64,000 nucleotides of DNA from Paenibacillus sp. FSL K6-1096. GTDB lineage: Bacteria > Bacillota > Bacilli > Paenibacillales > Paenibacillaceae. The notes under the pieces are model-generated. The model ran no database searches. It saw only the letters and a program-made list of their open reading frames with translations, and had not been told where the DNA came from. Positions 25,247 to 33,067 of this stretch are shown in pieces. The translations under genes and the position numbers were made by a program. The stretch is from the NCBI RefSeq assembly GCF_037977055.1, contig NZ_CP150274.1:3410001-3474000 (forward strand), given 5' to 3'. Within the stretch, counting starts at the first letter, position 1, and each line of letters begins with the position of its first letter.

Positions 25247-26068
25247 TCACAGCTTCTGCGCGAATCCGTTCAACTGCTCGGACATCGCCCGGATCTCCTC
25301 AATGAAGCTGGAGATTTCCTGAGTGGAAGCCGCCTGCTCCTGCCCGACCGAAGCAATCTGGCTAATGGCCTGGCCGATGCCCTGCATCGCCGCCTGAATC
25401 TCCCCCAGCGTATCTCTGATCCGCTGCGCCGATTGCTCGGTCTCCTTGGAGAACTTGCGGATCTCCTTGGCGACCACGTCGAAGCCGCGGCCCCGCTCTC
25501 CGGCATGTGCGGCTTCAATAGCCGCATTGATGCCAAGCAGATTCGTCTGGTCGGCAACCTTCCTCAGCATGGCCAGCACTTCCCCGCTTTTGCGGACACT
25601 GTGGGCTGTCGACTCTGACTGGACGAGCAGCTTCTGCGAGTAATTTGCGAGCAGGCCTGAACCTTCGGCGACCTGACTGATTCTATTATTGGCCTGGTTC
25701 AGCGATAACGCAATCCGGTCGGCGATCTCCCGCAGCTCAGTCTGCCTGCGCACCTGGATACAAATCGCTCCGCATACCCTCTCATCCTCATCATGGACCG
25801 GCAGTACCGTACCGACGAATTCATACCCATAATATTCCTTGGGAACATTGGCTACCGAGTGTTCATCATGCTTAAGCGCATAATACAAAGGCTCGTCCGG
25901 CTGAATTACCTGCCCTGCCCGGATGCCCAGATCGATGGAATCGCCGGGGTAATAGGCAAGGAACTTCACGGTATCACAGACAGCAATCGAGATATCATAT
26001 GGAAAAGCAGCTTTCAGAATGGGCGCCAGATTCACTATATCTTCAAGAGAGCGGACGATGTTTTTCAT
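25247..26068 (-). CDS. Soluble short methyl-accepting chemotaxis protein (YfmS-like)
   Basis: A 273-residue cytoplasmic receptor without membrane helices. Residues 1-110 form a small sensory domain, and the rest is a shortened coiled-coil signalling domain whose hairpin tip is DQTNLLGINAAIEAAHAGERGRGFDVVAKEIRKFS. Length and layout match Bacillus YfmS, which interacts with chemotaxis components. A Cys at residue 31 (AVCDTVKF) and aromatic residues could bind a ligand, but this is speculative. AAGGAGA precedes the ATG. Confidence 0.83.
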   Translation of the reverse strand: MKNIVRSLEDIVNLAPILKAAFPYDISIAVCDTVKFLAYYPGDSIDLGIRAGQVIQPDEPLYYALKHDEHSVANVPKEYYGYEFVGTVLPVHDEDERVCGAICIQVRRQTELREIADRIALSLNQANNRISQVAEGSGLLANYSQKLLVQSESTAHSVRKSGEVLAMLRKVADQTNLLGINAAIEAAHAGERGRGFDVVAKEIRKFSKETEQSAQRIRDTLGEIQAAMQGIGQAISQIASVGQEQAASTQEISSFIEEIRAMSEQLNGFAQKL

Positions 26069-26190
26069 AGGTGTGAGTCTCCTTTTAGTCAGGTGGCTTC
26101 AGGGTACAGCGAAATCAAGAGTTAAGTTCGACATTTTGTGACAAACCTCCTTTATTCAAAAATGAATAATTAAAATTTGACCAGTGTGGC

Positions 26191-26240
26191 AAAAAAGCCG
26201 AAACCCGTCAGTCTATTGCTGACAGGCTTCGGCTTTCTTT
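26191..26240 (-). terminator. Terminator of the DinB-like gene
   Basis: On the minus strand GAAAGCCGAAGCCTGTCAGC pairs with a complementary arm ending GGCTTTTTTG, which supplies the U-tract. Confidence 0.82.
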
Positions 26241-26259
26241 CGCTCATTGCGGCCTAACT

Positions 26260-26820
26260 CTATTGTACACTTGCCCCTATTGCCTTCTTCAATCTGTCCA
26301 GCTGTAGCAGGTGATGGCGGTAGTGCATCTCGATCAGCAGATACCACTCGGTTGCATTGAAGGGGCCTAACCGGGGATGCGGGACGGTGCTGTGCAAGGG
26401 GGCATGTTCCAGCTTCGGCAGGGTCTCCCGCATCCGGTCAACCACAGTGTTCAGGCCCCGGATCAGCTGCTCCTTGCTCTCCGGCTGCACCGGTGTATAC
26501 TGCGGTGAGGGCGGAACATGAACACGGACCGGCGGGAAGCTGCCCTCAGCAAACATCGCTTTGCCGTCCCCGGTCATCTCCGCTATAGTATCTGCCGCCT
26601 CCCCGTTACCCTCCAGACACTGGTCAACATTCCGCAGCTGCATGTACAACGCCGATTGAATCAAATGCTGAATCATCTGCCCGAGCGACCACTCCCCTTC
26701 CCCTGGCTGCCATAGCAATTCTTCAATCGTGAAGTTGTCCAATTCCTTAAGGTAGTGATGCACCGTCTTCTCAAACTGCTGTAACGCTTCTGTAGTCTTC
26801 GTATTCGTATCGATATTCAT
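26260..26820 (-). CDS. DinB-superfamily protein
   Basis: A 186-residue four-helix-bundle protein of the DinB/YfiT type. The expected metal-ligand histidines can be seen in QMIQHLIQSALY and EMHYRHHLLQLDRLK. Members include thiol-dependent transferases and many of unknown role. It follows the WYL regulator gene by 70 bp in the same direction, a common pairing, although a hairpin between them may reduce read-through. Confidence 0.8.
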   Translation of the reverse strand: MNIDTNTKTTEALQQFEKTVHHYLKELDNFTIEELLWQPGEGEWSLGQMIQHLIQSALYMQLRNVDQCLEGNGEAADTIAEMTGDGKAMFAEGSFPPVRVHVPPSPQYTPVQPESKEQLIRGLNTVVDRMRETLPKLEHAPLHSTVPHPRLGPFNATEWYLLIEMHYRHHLLQLDRLKKAIGASVQ

Positions 26821-26868
26821 ATATGTTCAGGCAGCTCCTTTAATCTTAGGTCTGACCTGAATATACAA

Positions 26869-26902
26869 GAACGCTACTGACAGCATTATGTCAGTAGCGT
26901 TC
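26869..26902 (-). terminator. Perfect hairpin overlapping the end of the WYL gene
   Basis: GAACGCTACTGACA and TGTCAGTAGCGTTC pair perfectly over 14 bp around a 6-base loop, followed on the minus strand by TTGTAT. It includes the stop codon of the WYL gene. It may be a terminator or a partial attenuator before the DinB gene. Confidence 0.65.
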
Positions 26903-27838
26903 CAGCATTCCCGCCGCGTGCTCACGGACCAGGTTACGCAGGGCTTCCGGCTCCAGGACCACTGCGCCTGCCCCCCAGCTCAGCACCCATTGCAGCAGAT
27001 CATCGGGCTGCCGTACACGGAAGGTCATATGCCTGCCGTCCGCGCGGTCCTCTGTGGCCTCCAGATAATAGTTACCGGATTCAGTCACCTTATTGGCGAT
27101 AGCTGCATCCACCCGGATGCGCACGATGATATTGCGGTCATCCTCCGGCTGGTACGCCTGCAGATCGAAATCTGCCGGTACCTCGAACAGCTCGTCCAGA
27201 ATCGTAAGACCGTCCATTCGCGATAACCGGAAATGGCGGATCTCCTGCCGCAGCTCGCACCAGGCGACCAGGGTCCAGGCCCCTCTGTTCAACACCAGTC
27301 CATAGGGCCTGGCGGTACGCACACTCCGGTGGCTCCCGTCCGCTTCCTGCCGGGGCTTGCTGTACCCGAAGCTGATCTTCCGCTGCTCCAGGACCGCGCG
27401 GCGGAGCTGCCCGATGTACGCCTGCTCCTCTCCCTGCAGCCTGTCTTTACTGGTGTTAAGCAGCTTGATGCTCTTGCGGACCCGGGAGGCATTCTCCCGG
27501 ACCTGCTCCGGCAGGATCGCTTCAATCTTCCTGCCGGCCGCAGATGCCAGGTCACCGTATTCCGTATCAAACCGCTGCTCAATAAAGTCCGTCCCGATCA
27601 GCAGGGTTACCGCTTCCTCGGCAGTGAAGCTGACCGGGGGCAGGAAATAGCCCTTCATCAATGAATATCCCTGACCGGTCGCCCCTACCACAGGCACCCC
27701 GGCTTCACTAAGCGCCTGGATATCCCTGTATATCGTTCTTACACTCGTCTCGAAGACAGCCGCCAGATCCTCTGCCCGTACAACCTCTTTACGCTGGAGC
27801 TCCAGCACGATGGCTAACATGCGGTCTGTTTTGTTCAT
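26891..27838 (-). CDS. YafY-type helix-turn-helix/WYL transcriptional regulator
   Basis: A 315-residue regulator. The N-terminal HTH_11/DeoR-like domain (ELQRKEVVRAEDLAAVFETS) binds DNA. The middle contains the WYL domain (GYSKPRQEADG...RTARPYGLVLNRGAWTLVAWCE), and the C-terminal extension ends WVLSWGAGAVVLEPEALR. WYL domains sense nucleic acids or nucleotides in some defence and DNA-damage regulators. AAGGAG precedes the ATG. It is probably co-transcribed with the DinB-like gene. Confidence 0.84.
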   Translation of the reverse strand: MNKTDRMLAIVLELQRKEVVRAEDLAAVFETSVRTIYRDIQALSEAGVPVVGATGQGYSLMKGYFLPPVSFTAEEAVTLLIGTDFIEQRFDTEYGDLASAAGRKIEAILPEQVRENASRVRKSIKLLNTSKDRLQGEEQAYIGQLRRAVLEQRKISFGYSKPRQEADGSHRSVRTARPYGLVLNRGAWTLVAWCELRQEIRHFRLSRMDGLTILDELFEVPADFDLQAYQPEDDRNIIVRIRVDAAIANKVTESGNYYLEATEDRADGRHMTFRVRQPDDLLQWVLSWGAGAVVLEPEALRNLVREHAAGMLERY

Positions 27839-27872
27839 ACGCCAGCGGCTCCTTCATCATCATGAAATCGGC

Positions 27873-29249
27873 TTACGTATTGATTATACCGGCTTCCGGC
27901 TCACTTTGCTCCTTGCGGCTTCTCATCGAATAGAGGATGAGCAGCAGAATGAACCAGAGCGGGGTGAACAGCAGCGCCGGACGGGTCTCCCCGGCAAACA
28001 GCATGATGATCAGAATGGCCGCGAACAGCGTCAGCACCGCATAGTTAATCAGCGGAGTGAACGGTGCCTTGAACTTTGAGGCGGCATGAAGGTCCGGGCG
28101 GTTCCTTTTATACTTGATATGACAGACCAGCACTACGCCCCAGACCCAGATGAAGCAGATCGCGCTGATAGTGGTTACGATGCCGAAGGCTTGCCCCGGA
28201 ATGAGCTTGCTGAGCAGCGCCCCTGCCGAGATCACCAGTGTGGAGAGGAATAGGGAATTCGCCGGCACATGATTCCGGTTCAGCTTGCCGAGCTGTGGTG
28301 ACGCCTGATTCCGTCTGCTCAGATTATAGAGAATCCGGCTGGTGGAGAACATGCCGCTGTTGCAGGCGGAAGCTGCCGAGGTCAGCACGACGAAATTGAT
28401 AATGCCCGCAGCTACGGGAATACCGACCAGACTGAAGGTGCGCACGAACGGGCTCTCAGCCGCGCTAAGCTGGCTCCACGGATTAATGCACAGCAGGACA
28501 AACAGTGCGCCGACATAGAAAAAGAGAATCCGCAGCGGGATTTTGTTGATCGCGGACGGAATATTTTTCTCAGGATTCGCCGTCTCGGCTGCCGACACCC
28601 CCACCAGCTCTACCCCGACATAAGCGAACACCACCATCTGGAAGGAGAACAGGAAGCCCTTCACCCCGTTCGGGAACAGGCCGCCATGCTCCCATAGATT
28701 CCGCACACTTACCGACCCTGCATCGGTTCTGAACCCAATCACCAGCAGGACAATTCCCAGGCCGATCAGGGCCAGAATGGTAATGACCTTAATCAGGGCA
28801 AACCAGAATTCCAGCTCCCCGAAGCTTTTGACCGTCAGCAGATTCAGCCCGAGCAGAATGACCAGGCAGATCACCGCCGGCACCCACTGGGGAATATCGA
28901 ACCAATACTGCACATAGACTCCCACCGCAATCACATCGGCCATCGCCGTCATAATCCAGCAGAACCAGTACGTCCAGCCCGTAATGAAGGCCGCGCGCGG
29001 CCCCAGGTAATCTTCCGCAATATCGGTAAAAGACTGATACCCCGCCTTCGAGAGCAGCAGCTCCCCGAGCGCCCGCATCACGAAGAATACCGCCAGCCCC
29101 ACAATCAGATACGTCAGCATAATCGCAGGTCCGGCCTGCTGGATGGCCTTGCCTGAGCCGAGGAACAGCCCCGTTCCAATCGTACCGCCGATGGCGATGA
29201 GCTGTACATGCCGGTTCGCGAGCTCTCTTTTTAGTTCTGTCTGTGCCAT
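27873..29249 (-). CDS. APC-family amino acid permease, probably glycine / D-alanine / D-serine
   Basis: A 458-residue transporter with 12 membrane helices. The N-terminal signature RHVQLIAIGGTIGTGLFLGS and the GVELVGVSAAETANPEKNIP segment are typical of the AAT group that includes CycA and AapA. A glycine riboswitch with terminator lies directly upstream, which favours glycine or related small neutral amino acids as substrate. MAQTE at 29249 follows AAGGGGGAAACAGGC; the frame upstream runs into the leader. Confidence 0.85.
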   Translation of the reverse strand: MAQTELKRELANRHVQLIAIGGTIGTGLFLGSGKAIQQAGPAIMLTYLIVGLAVFFVMRALGELLLSKAGYQSFTDIAEDYLGPRAAFITGWTYWFCWIMTAMADVIAVGVYVQYWFDIPQWVPAVICLVILLGLNLLTVKSFGELEFWFALIKVITILALIGLGIVLLVIGFRTDAGSVSVRNLWEHGGLFPNGVKGFLFSFQMVVFAYVGVELVGVSAAETANPEKNIPSAINKIPLRILFFYVGALFVLLCINPWSQLSAAESPFVRTFSLVGIPVAAGIINFVVLTSAASACNSGMFSTSRILYNLSRRNQASPQLGKLNRNHVPANSLFLSTLVISAGALLSKLIPGQAFGIVTTISAICFIWVWGVVLVCHIKYKRNRPDLHAASKFKAPFTPLINYAVLTLFAAILIIMLFAGETRPALLFTPLWFILLLILYSMRSRKEQSEPEAGIINT

Positions 29250-29295
29250 GCCTGTTTCCCCCTTATGAATATAAATCTCCACTCCCGCCAAAAAC

Positions 29296-29324
29296 AAAAA
29301 AGAGACTGGATGTCATCCAATCTC
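29296..29324 (-). terminator. Terminator forming the riboswitch expression platform
   Basis: On the minus strand GAGATTGGATG pairs with CATCCAGTCTC, followed by TTTTTTG. It lies between the glycine aptamer and the permease start. A near-identical copy occurs at about 30715-30745. Confidence 0.82.
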
Positions 29325-29389
29325 CCGGTTCATAAGAAGTGCCAAATAAGCTTCTGCAGCAGCGGCTAATCCGCACGGCAAAACGCAAA

Positions 29390-29475
29390 TCCGGTACTCT
29401 TCTGTCCTTTTGCCTGAGATTGTGAACCCTTCGGCGCTGCGGAACTCCGCAGTCTCTCCAGAAGCTGCTCCTGCT
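29390..29475 (-). promoter_or_regulatory. Glycine riboswitch (single visible aptamer)
   Basis: The minus strand reads CTGGAGAGACTGC, GCGCCGAAGGG, then AATCTCAGGCAAAAGGACAG, the conserved glycine (gcvT-motif) aptamer core in order. Only one aptamer is recognisable. The strand GCTTCTG of the aptamer stem can alternatively pair with CAGAAGC further downstream, which would link ligand binding to the terminator. In transporter genes this class often turns expression off or on with glycine; the direction is not evident here. Confidence 0.88.
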
Positions 29476-29549
29476 ATAGTGTGATCCATAGCCATCATAG
29501 CTTGTGAATATTTAATTATTTGATGCTGTCTTCATGTAAATATTTTTCA

Positions 29550-29578
29550 ATTCTATTCATAGTCCGGAATTCTGTCAA
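29550..29578 (-). promoter_or_regulatory. Promoter of the glycine riboswitch leader
   Basis: On the minus strand TTGACA (29573-29578) and TAGAAT (29550-29555) are 17 bp apart. The leader is about 290 bases, with roughly 70 bases before the aptamer. Confidence 0.72.
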
Positions 29579-29635
29579 TAGCATTCGTCACTGTAGGGGG
29601 CACAGCCGAAGGTGAAGCTCCACTGTACATGTCCG

Positions 29636-30571
29636 TTATTTAACCGTGAATTTGCTTTCCAGGTCTTTATAATAAGTCTTAATCGCTTGGCCCTTGCTGT
29701 CCCGGATGAATTCCCCGCGGGCATTGAAGGAGAACGTGTAGGGCTTGATGCTAATGGACTTCGGAACGGCTGGAAAAGCGGCGTAATGCTGCACCTCTGA
29801 TCCACTTGTCAGTACTTTTTTGTCTATTATGTTAAGTGAAGGAGATATGTTTCCCTTATCGTCCACAAGTTCATATAACATGTTTTGTGAACCTGCCTTG
29901 GAACGGGCTGTAGCTGGATGCACCCCCTTGAAATTCAGCTTCAGCGACATCGTTAACGGGCTCATCTGAAATCCGGTCACCGTATAGCTGAAATTACTGT
30001 TTTTCTTGGAGACACCGGGCTTCAGATCCAGCATCAGGCTAAGCTTGTCCGCCTGAGTGTTGAACTCAAACGGCTCCCGCACTCCCTTGACGTACACTCT
30101 TAATGTCAGCTTGAACGAGTCAGGGATCACCTGCTTAACCTTCCCTTCCTGCAAATAGAAGAGAGCGGAATCCTTCTCTTGGCTGGTCATTATATCGAAG
30201 GTTGCGTACTTCCCGTCAATCAATACCTCCATTTTCCTTGTGCTGTCCAGAAATGCGCCTTCCTTGGTCAGCTTAGTACCTTCCTGCTTTATACCTGCCA
30301 CAATTTTGGCGCCATCTACGGCCAGATCGGTCAAAGTCAGCTTGACTCCCTGCTGCGTCACCGCCTGATTGGGAGAATTCGCAATTCCATTCTTGGCTAT
30401 CGCCTTCAGCGTGGTATCGTTACTGGCGATGAATGCGCCTGCCCCCTTGCTGACTCCGGCTGCAACAGCAGCCGGGGCGGAAATTCCATAGCTCGATACT
30501 CCGCCTAATGTAACTGTTACTGCAGCAGCTACAAGCACTTTTTTGACTCCGTTGAAATGAATGTTAAACAT
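29636..30571 (-). CDS. Secreted protein resembling anti-sigma-factor extracellular domains (DUF4179/DUF5643-like)
   Basis: A 311-residue exported protein with a signal peptide (residues 1-38). The segment VKLTLTDLAVDGAKIVAGIK and the later SYTVTGFQMSPLTMSLKLNF resemble the ligand-side domains found after the membrane helix in DUF4179/DUF5643 anti-sigma proteins. Here there is no zinc-finger or membrane helix, so it is a free secreted version. No sigma factor is adjacent. Function unknown. Parts of its 3' end are duplicated at 30829-30896. Confidence 0.6.
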   Translation of the reverse strand: MFNIHFNGVKKVLVAAAVTVTLGGVSSYGISAPAAVAAGVSKGAGAFIASNDTTLKAIAKNGIANSPNQAVTQQGVKLTLTDLAVDGAKIVAGIKQEGTKLTKEGAFLDSTRKMEVLIDGKYATFDIMTSQEKDSALFYLQEGKVKQVIPDSFKLTLRVYVKGVREPFEFNTQADKLSLMLDLKPGVSKKNSNFSYTVTGFQMSPLTMSLKLNFKGVHPATARSKAGSQNMLYELVDDKGNISPSLNIIDKKVLTSGSEVQHYAAFPAVPKSISIKPYTFSFNARGEFIRDSKGQAIKTYYKDLESKFTVK

Positions 30572-30712
30572 CTATGACTCTCCTTTGCTGATTGTATTCA
30601 ATAGATATAACAATGCCAAAGCCCCATTATGTGACAATCGCATTTGCAAGAGAGAATTCCGCCGGGCCGCTCTACTAGAGATTATGGAAATTTCTTAACT
30701 AAAATAAAAAAA

Positions 30713-31050
30713 AGGAGACTGGATGACATCCAATCTCCCGGTTCAATCCTCCAGCAGAACAAGTAGGTCCAGCCTGTAATGACGGCCGCGCGCGGCCCCA
30801 GGTAATCATCAGCAATATCTGTACAAGCGGTGAAGCTCCACTGTACATGTTCGTTACTTCACCGTAATTTTGGTCTCCAGATCTTTGTAATACGTTTCCT
30901 CTCTCCTTTGCTTATTTAAGAATATACAAGTGTAACGTCCCCCTGCTGCTGTTTTGTGACATGAGCCCAGAATAACAGCCTGCAGACAAAGTCATTTTTG
31001 AATAAACAGGGTCATTTCCAAGAAAGAATTCCGCCGGGCCGCTCTACTAT
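30713..31050. pseudogene. Mosaic of decayed duplicate fragments from the region to the left
   Basis: Four pieces match nearby sequence: 30713-30745 matches the riboswitch terminator (29300-29332); 30746-30825 matches permease codons (28952-29031), including GGCCGCGCGCGGCCCCAGGT; 30829-30896 matches the 3' end of the secreted-protein gene (29609-29676); and 31025-31048 repeats the block GAATTCCGCCGGGCCGCTCT found at 30656. All are diverged. This is the remains of an old duplication of the permease/secreted-protein block with deletions and one change of order. No intact gene lies in this 519-bp gap. Confidence 0.75.
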
Positions 31051-31090
31051 AATAAATTCATCCAGATTAAGTAGAGCGAGGTTAGAACTT

Positions 31091-32068
31091 ATGGCAAATC
31101 CTGCACCGCAAGCTTTGAAGACCAAGCCAGCGACACCCACCCAGGGCCGCTTCGGCCGGCTGATCCGCAATATCGTACGATACCGGGTGCTGCTGCTGAT
31201 GCTGCTGCCCACGTCGATTATCTTTTTCATCAACTGCTATATTCCGATGTTCGGATTATTTATTGCCTTCAAGAACATCAACTACGTGGACGGCATTATG
31301 GGCAGTCCCTGGGCCGGGCTGGACAACTTCCGGTTCCTCTTCGCTACCTCCGACGCCCTGCGCGTGACCATCAACACCGTTGCCTATAATGTGGTCTTCA
31401 TTATCTCAGGCCTCATTCTCTCCGTCTCGCTGGCGATTGCGATCAATGAGGTGCGTAATAAGCTGGCCTCGAAGTTCTTCCAGACCGTCATGATTATGCC
31501 GAACTTCCTGTCTATGGTCGTGGTCAGCTTCATCGTCTATGCCTTCCTGCACCCGGAGTACGGCTTCCTGGTCAAGCATATTCTGCCGATGTTCGGCTAC
31601 TCCTCCGTGAACGCTTATATGCATCCTAACGCCTGGCCTTATATTCTGTGGATCACCAAGATGTGGCATTCGATCGGAATTGGCAGTGTCATCTATCTGG
31701 CGGCGATTACCGGGATCAGCGAGGAGCTGTACGAGGCTGCGGTGATGGACGGGGCCAGCAAATGGCAGCAGATCACCAAAATCACCCTGCCGCTGCTGAC
31801 GCCGATCATGGTCATTCTCACGATTCTTAACATGGGCGGTATCTTCCGCTCGGACTTCGGGCTGTTCTACCATGTGACCCTGGACTCCGGTGCGCTGCGC
31901 TCAACTACGGACGTCATCGACACCTATGTCTACCGGGGCCTGATTCAGCTCAATGACCTGGGGATGTCCTCGGCGGCGAACTTCTATCAATCGGTGGTCG
32001 GCTTCTTCCTGGTCATCGGCGCGAACGCTCTGGCCCGCAAGCTGAACCGTGACACGGCTCTTTTCTAG
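31091..32068 (+). CDS. LplB-type sugar ABC transporter permease
   Basis: A 326-residue inner-membrane subunit with six membrane helices. The coupling EAA motif is EAAVMDGASKWQQITKITLP. It belongs to the LplB/YtcP carbohydrate-uptake group (CUT1). ATG at 31091 follows AGCGAGGTTAG; an upstream frame from 30998 lies in duplicated non-coding sequence. It is followed at 15 bp by the second permease and then the binding protein, forming a complete importer without its own ATPase, as is normal for systems sharing MsmX-type ATPases. Confidence 0.87.
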   Translation: MANPAPQALKTKPATPTQGRFGRLIRNIVRYRVLLLMLLPTSIIFFINCYIPMFGLFIAFKNINYVDGIMGSPWAGLDNFRFLFATSDALRVTINTVAYNVVFIISGLILSVSLAIAINEVRNKLASKFFQTVMIMPNFLSMVVVSFIVYAFLHPEYGFLVKHILPMFGYSSVNAYMHPNAWPYILWITKMWHSIGIGSVIYLAAITGISEELYEAAVMDGASKWQQITKITLPLLTPIMVILTILNMGGIFRSDFGLFYHVTLDSGALRSTTDVIDTYVYRGLIQLNDLGMSSAANFYQSVVGFFLVIGANALARKLNRDTALF

Positions 32069-32083
32069 AAACGGAGGATTCTA

Positions 32084-32998
32084 ATGACTACTGCATCCCG
32101 AAGCAACCCATATACCAAAGGCTCCACTACCGCCCAGATTATTCTGAACGTGTTCTTCATCGCCTTCAGCCTGGCCTGTATTCTCCCGATCGTGCTCATT
32201 GTCGCCATCTCCTTAACCAACGAGAAGGCCTTGACCCTGCAGGGTTACAAATTCTGGCCTGATCATATCGACGCATCCGCGTACCAATATCTGTTCAAGC
32301 ATTCGGAGACACTGGTTAAGGCGTATGGCGTCAGCCTGACGGTTACGGTGATCGGAACTGTGCTGGCCGTGCTGCTGATTGCGCTGTATGCGTATCCGCT
32401 CTACCGGAAGGACTTTCCTTTTAAAAAGACATTCAACTTCTATCTGCTCATCACGATGCTGTTCTCGGGCGGACTGGTCCCCTTCTACCTGCTGTACGTG
32501 AACTATCTTGATCTGAAGGACTCGCTGGTCGCACTGATCCTGCCCGGCTTGTCCAATGCCTTCTATATCTTCATCACCCGTACCTTCTTCCAGCAGACGA
32601 TCCCGGAGGAGATGATTGAATCCGGCAAGCTCGACGGGGCTTCGGAGTGGCGGATCTTCTTCCAGCTCGTGCTGCCGATCTCCCTGCCGGTGCTGGCGAC
32701 CATCGGACTGTTCACGACACTGATGTACTGGAATGACTGGTTCAACTCAATGCTGTTCATCAATGACACCAATAAGTTCTCGCTGCAGTACGTCATGATT
32801 CAGATGATCCGCCAGGCCGAGTTCTTCAAAACCCAGCTTGCCGGCACCGGCGTCGCCCTGATGGTACAAGAATCCGTTCCGACCGAAAGTCTGCGGATGG
32901 CTATGGTCGTGCTGTCGATCGGTCCGATCCTGTTCATCTATCCGTTCTTCCAGAAGTACTTCACCAAGGGCCTTACGATCGGTGCGATCAAAGGTTAA
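32084..32998 (+). CDS. LplC-type sugar ABC transporter permease
   Basis: A 304-residue partner permease with six membrane helices. The coupling motif is ESGKLDGASEWRIFFQLVLPISLP, and the C-terminal FFQKYFTKGLTIGAIKG is characteristic of the LplC/YtcP group. It forms the heterodimeric channel with the preceding gene product. ACGGAGGATT precedes the ATG. Located between LplB and the solute-binding protein in one operon. Confidence 0.88.
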   Translation: MTTASRSNPYTKGSTTAQIILNVFFIAFSLACILPIVLIVAISLTNEKALTLQGYKFWPDHIDASAYQYLFKHSETLVKAYGVSLTVTVIGTVLAVLLIALYAYPLYRKDFPFKKTFNFYLLITMLFSGGLVPFYLLYVNYLDLKDSLVALILPGLSNAFYIFITRTFFQQTIPEEMIESGKLDGASEWRIFFQLVLPISLPVLATIGLFTTLMYWNDWFNSMLFINDTNKFSLQYVMIQMIRQAEFFKTQLAGTGVALMVQESVPTESLRMAMVVLSIGPILFIYPFFQKYFTKGLTIGAIKG

Positions 32999-33067
32999 GC
33001 GGTCTAGCTCTGGCGTAAATGCCGGTTAGAATATATGATTTAATTATCATTGAGGAGGTTCATACAA

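Noticed and set aside
29313..29498. A 61-codon frame on the minus strand
   Set aside because: It lies wholly within the glycine riboswitch and its terminator; the conserved RNA motifs explain the sequence.
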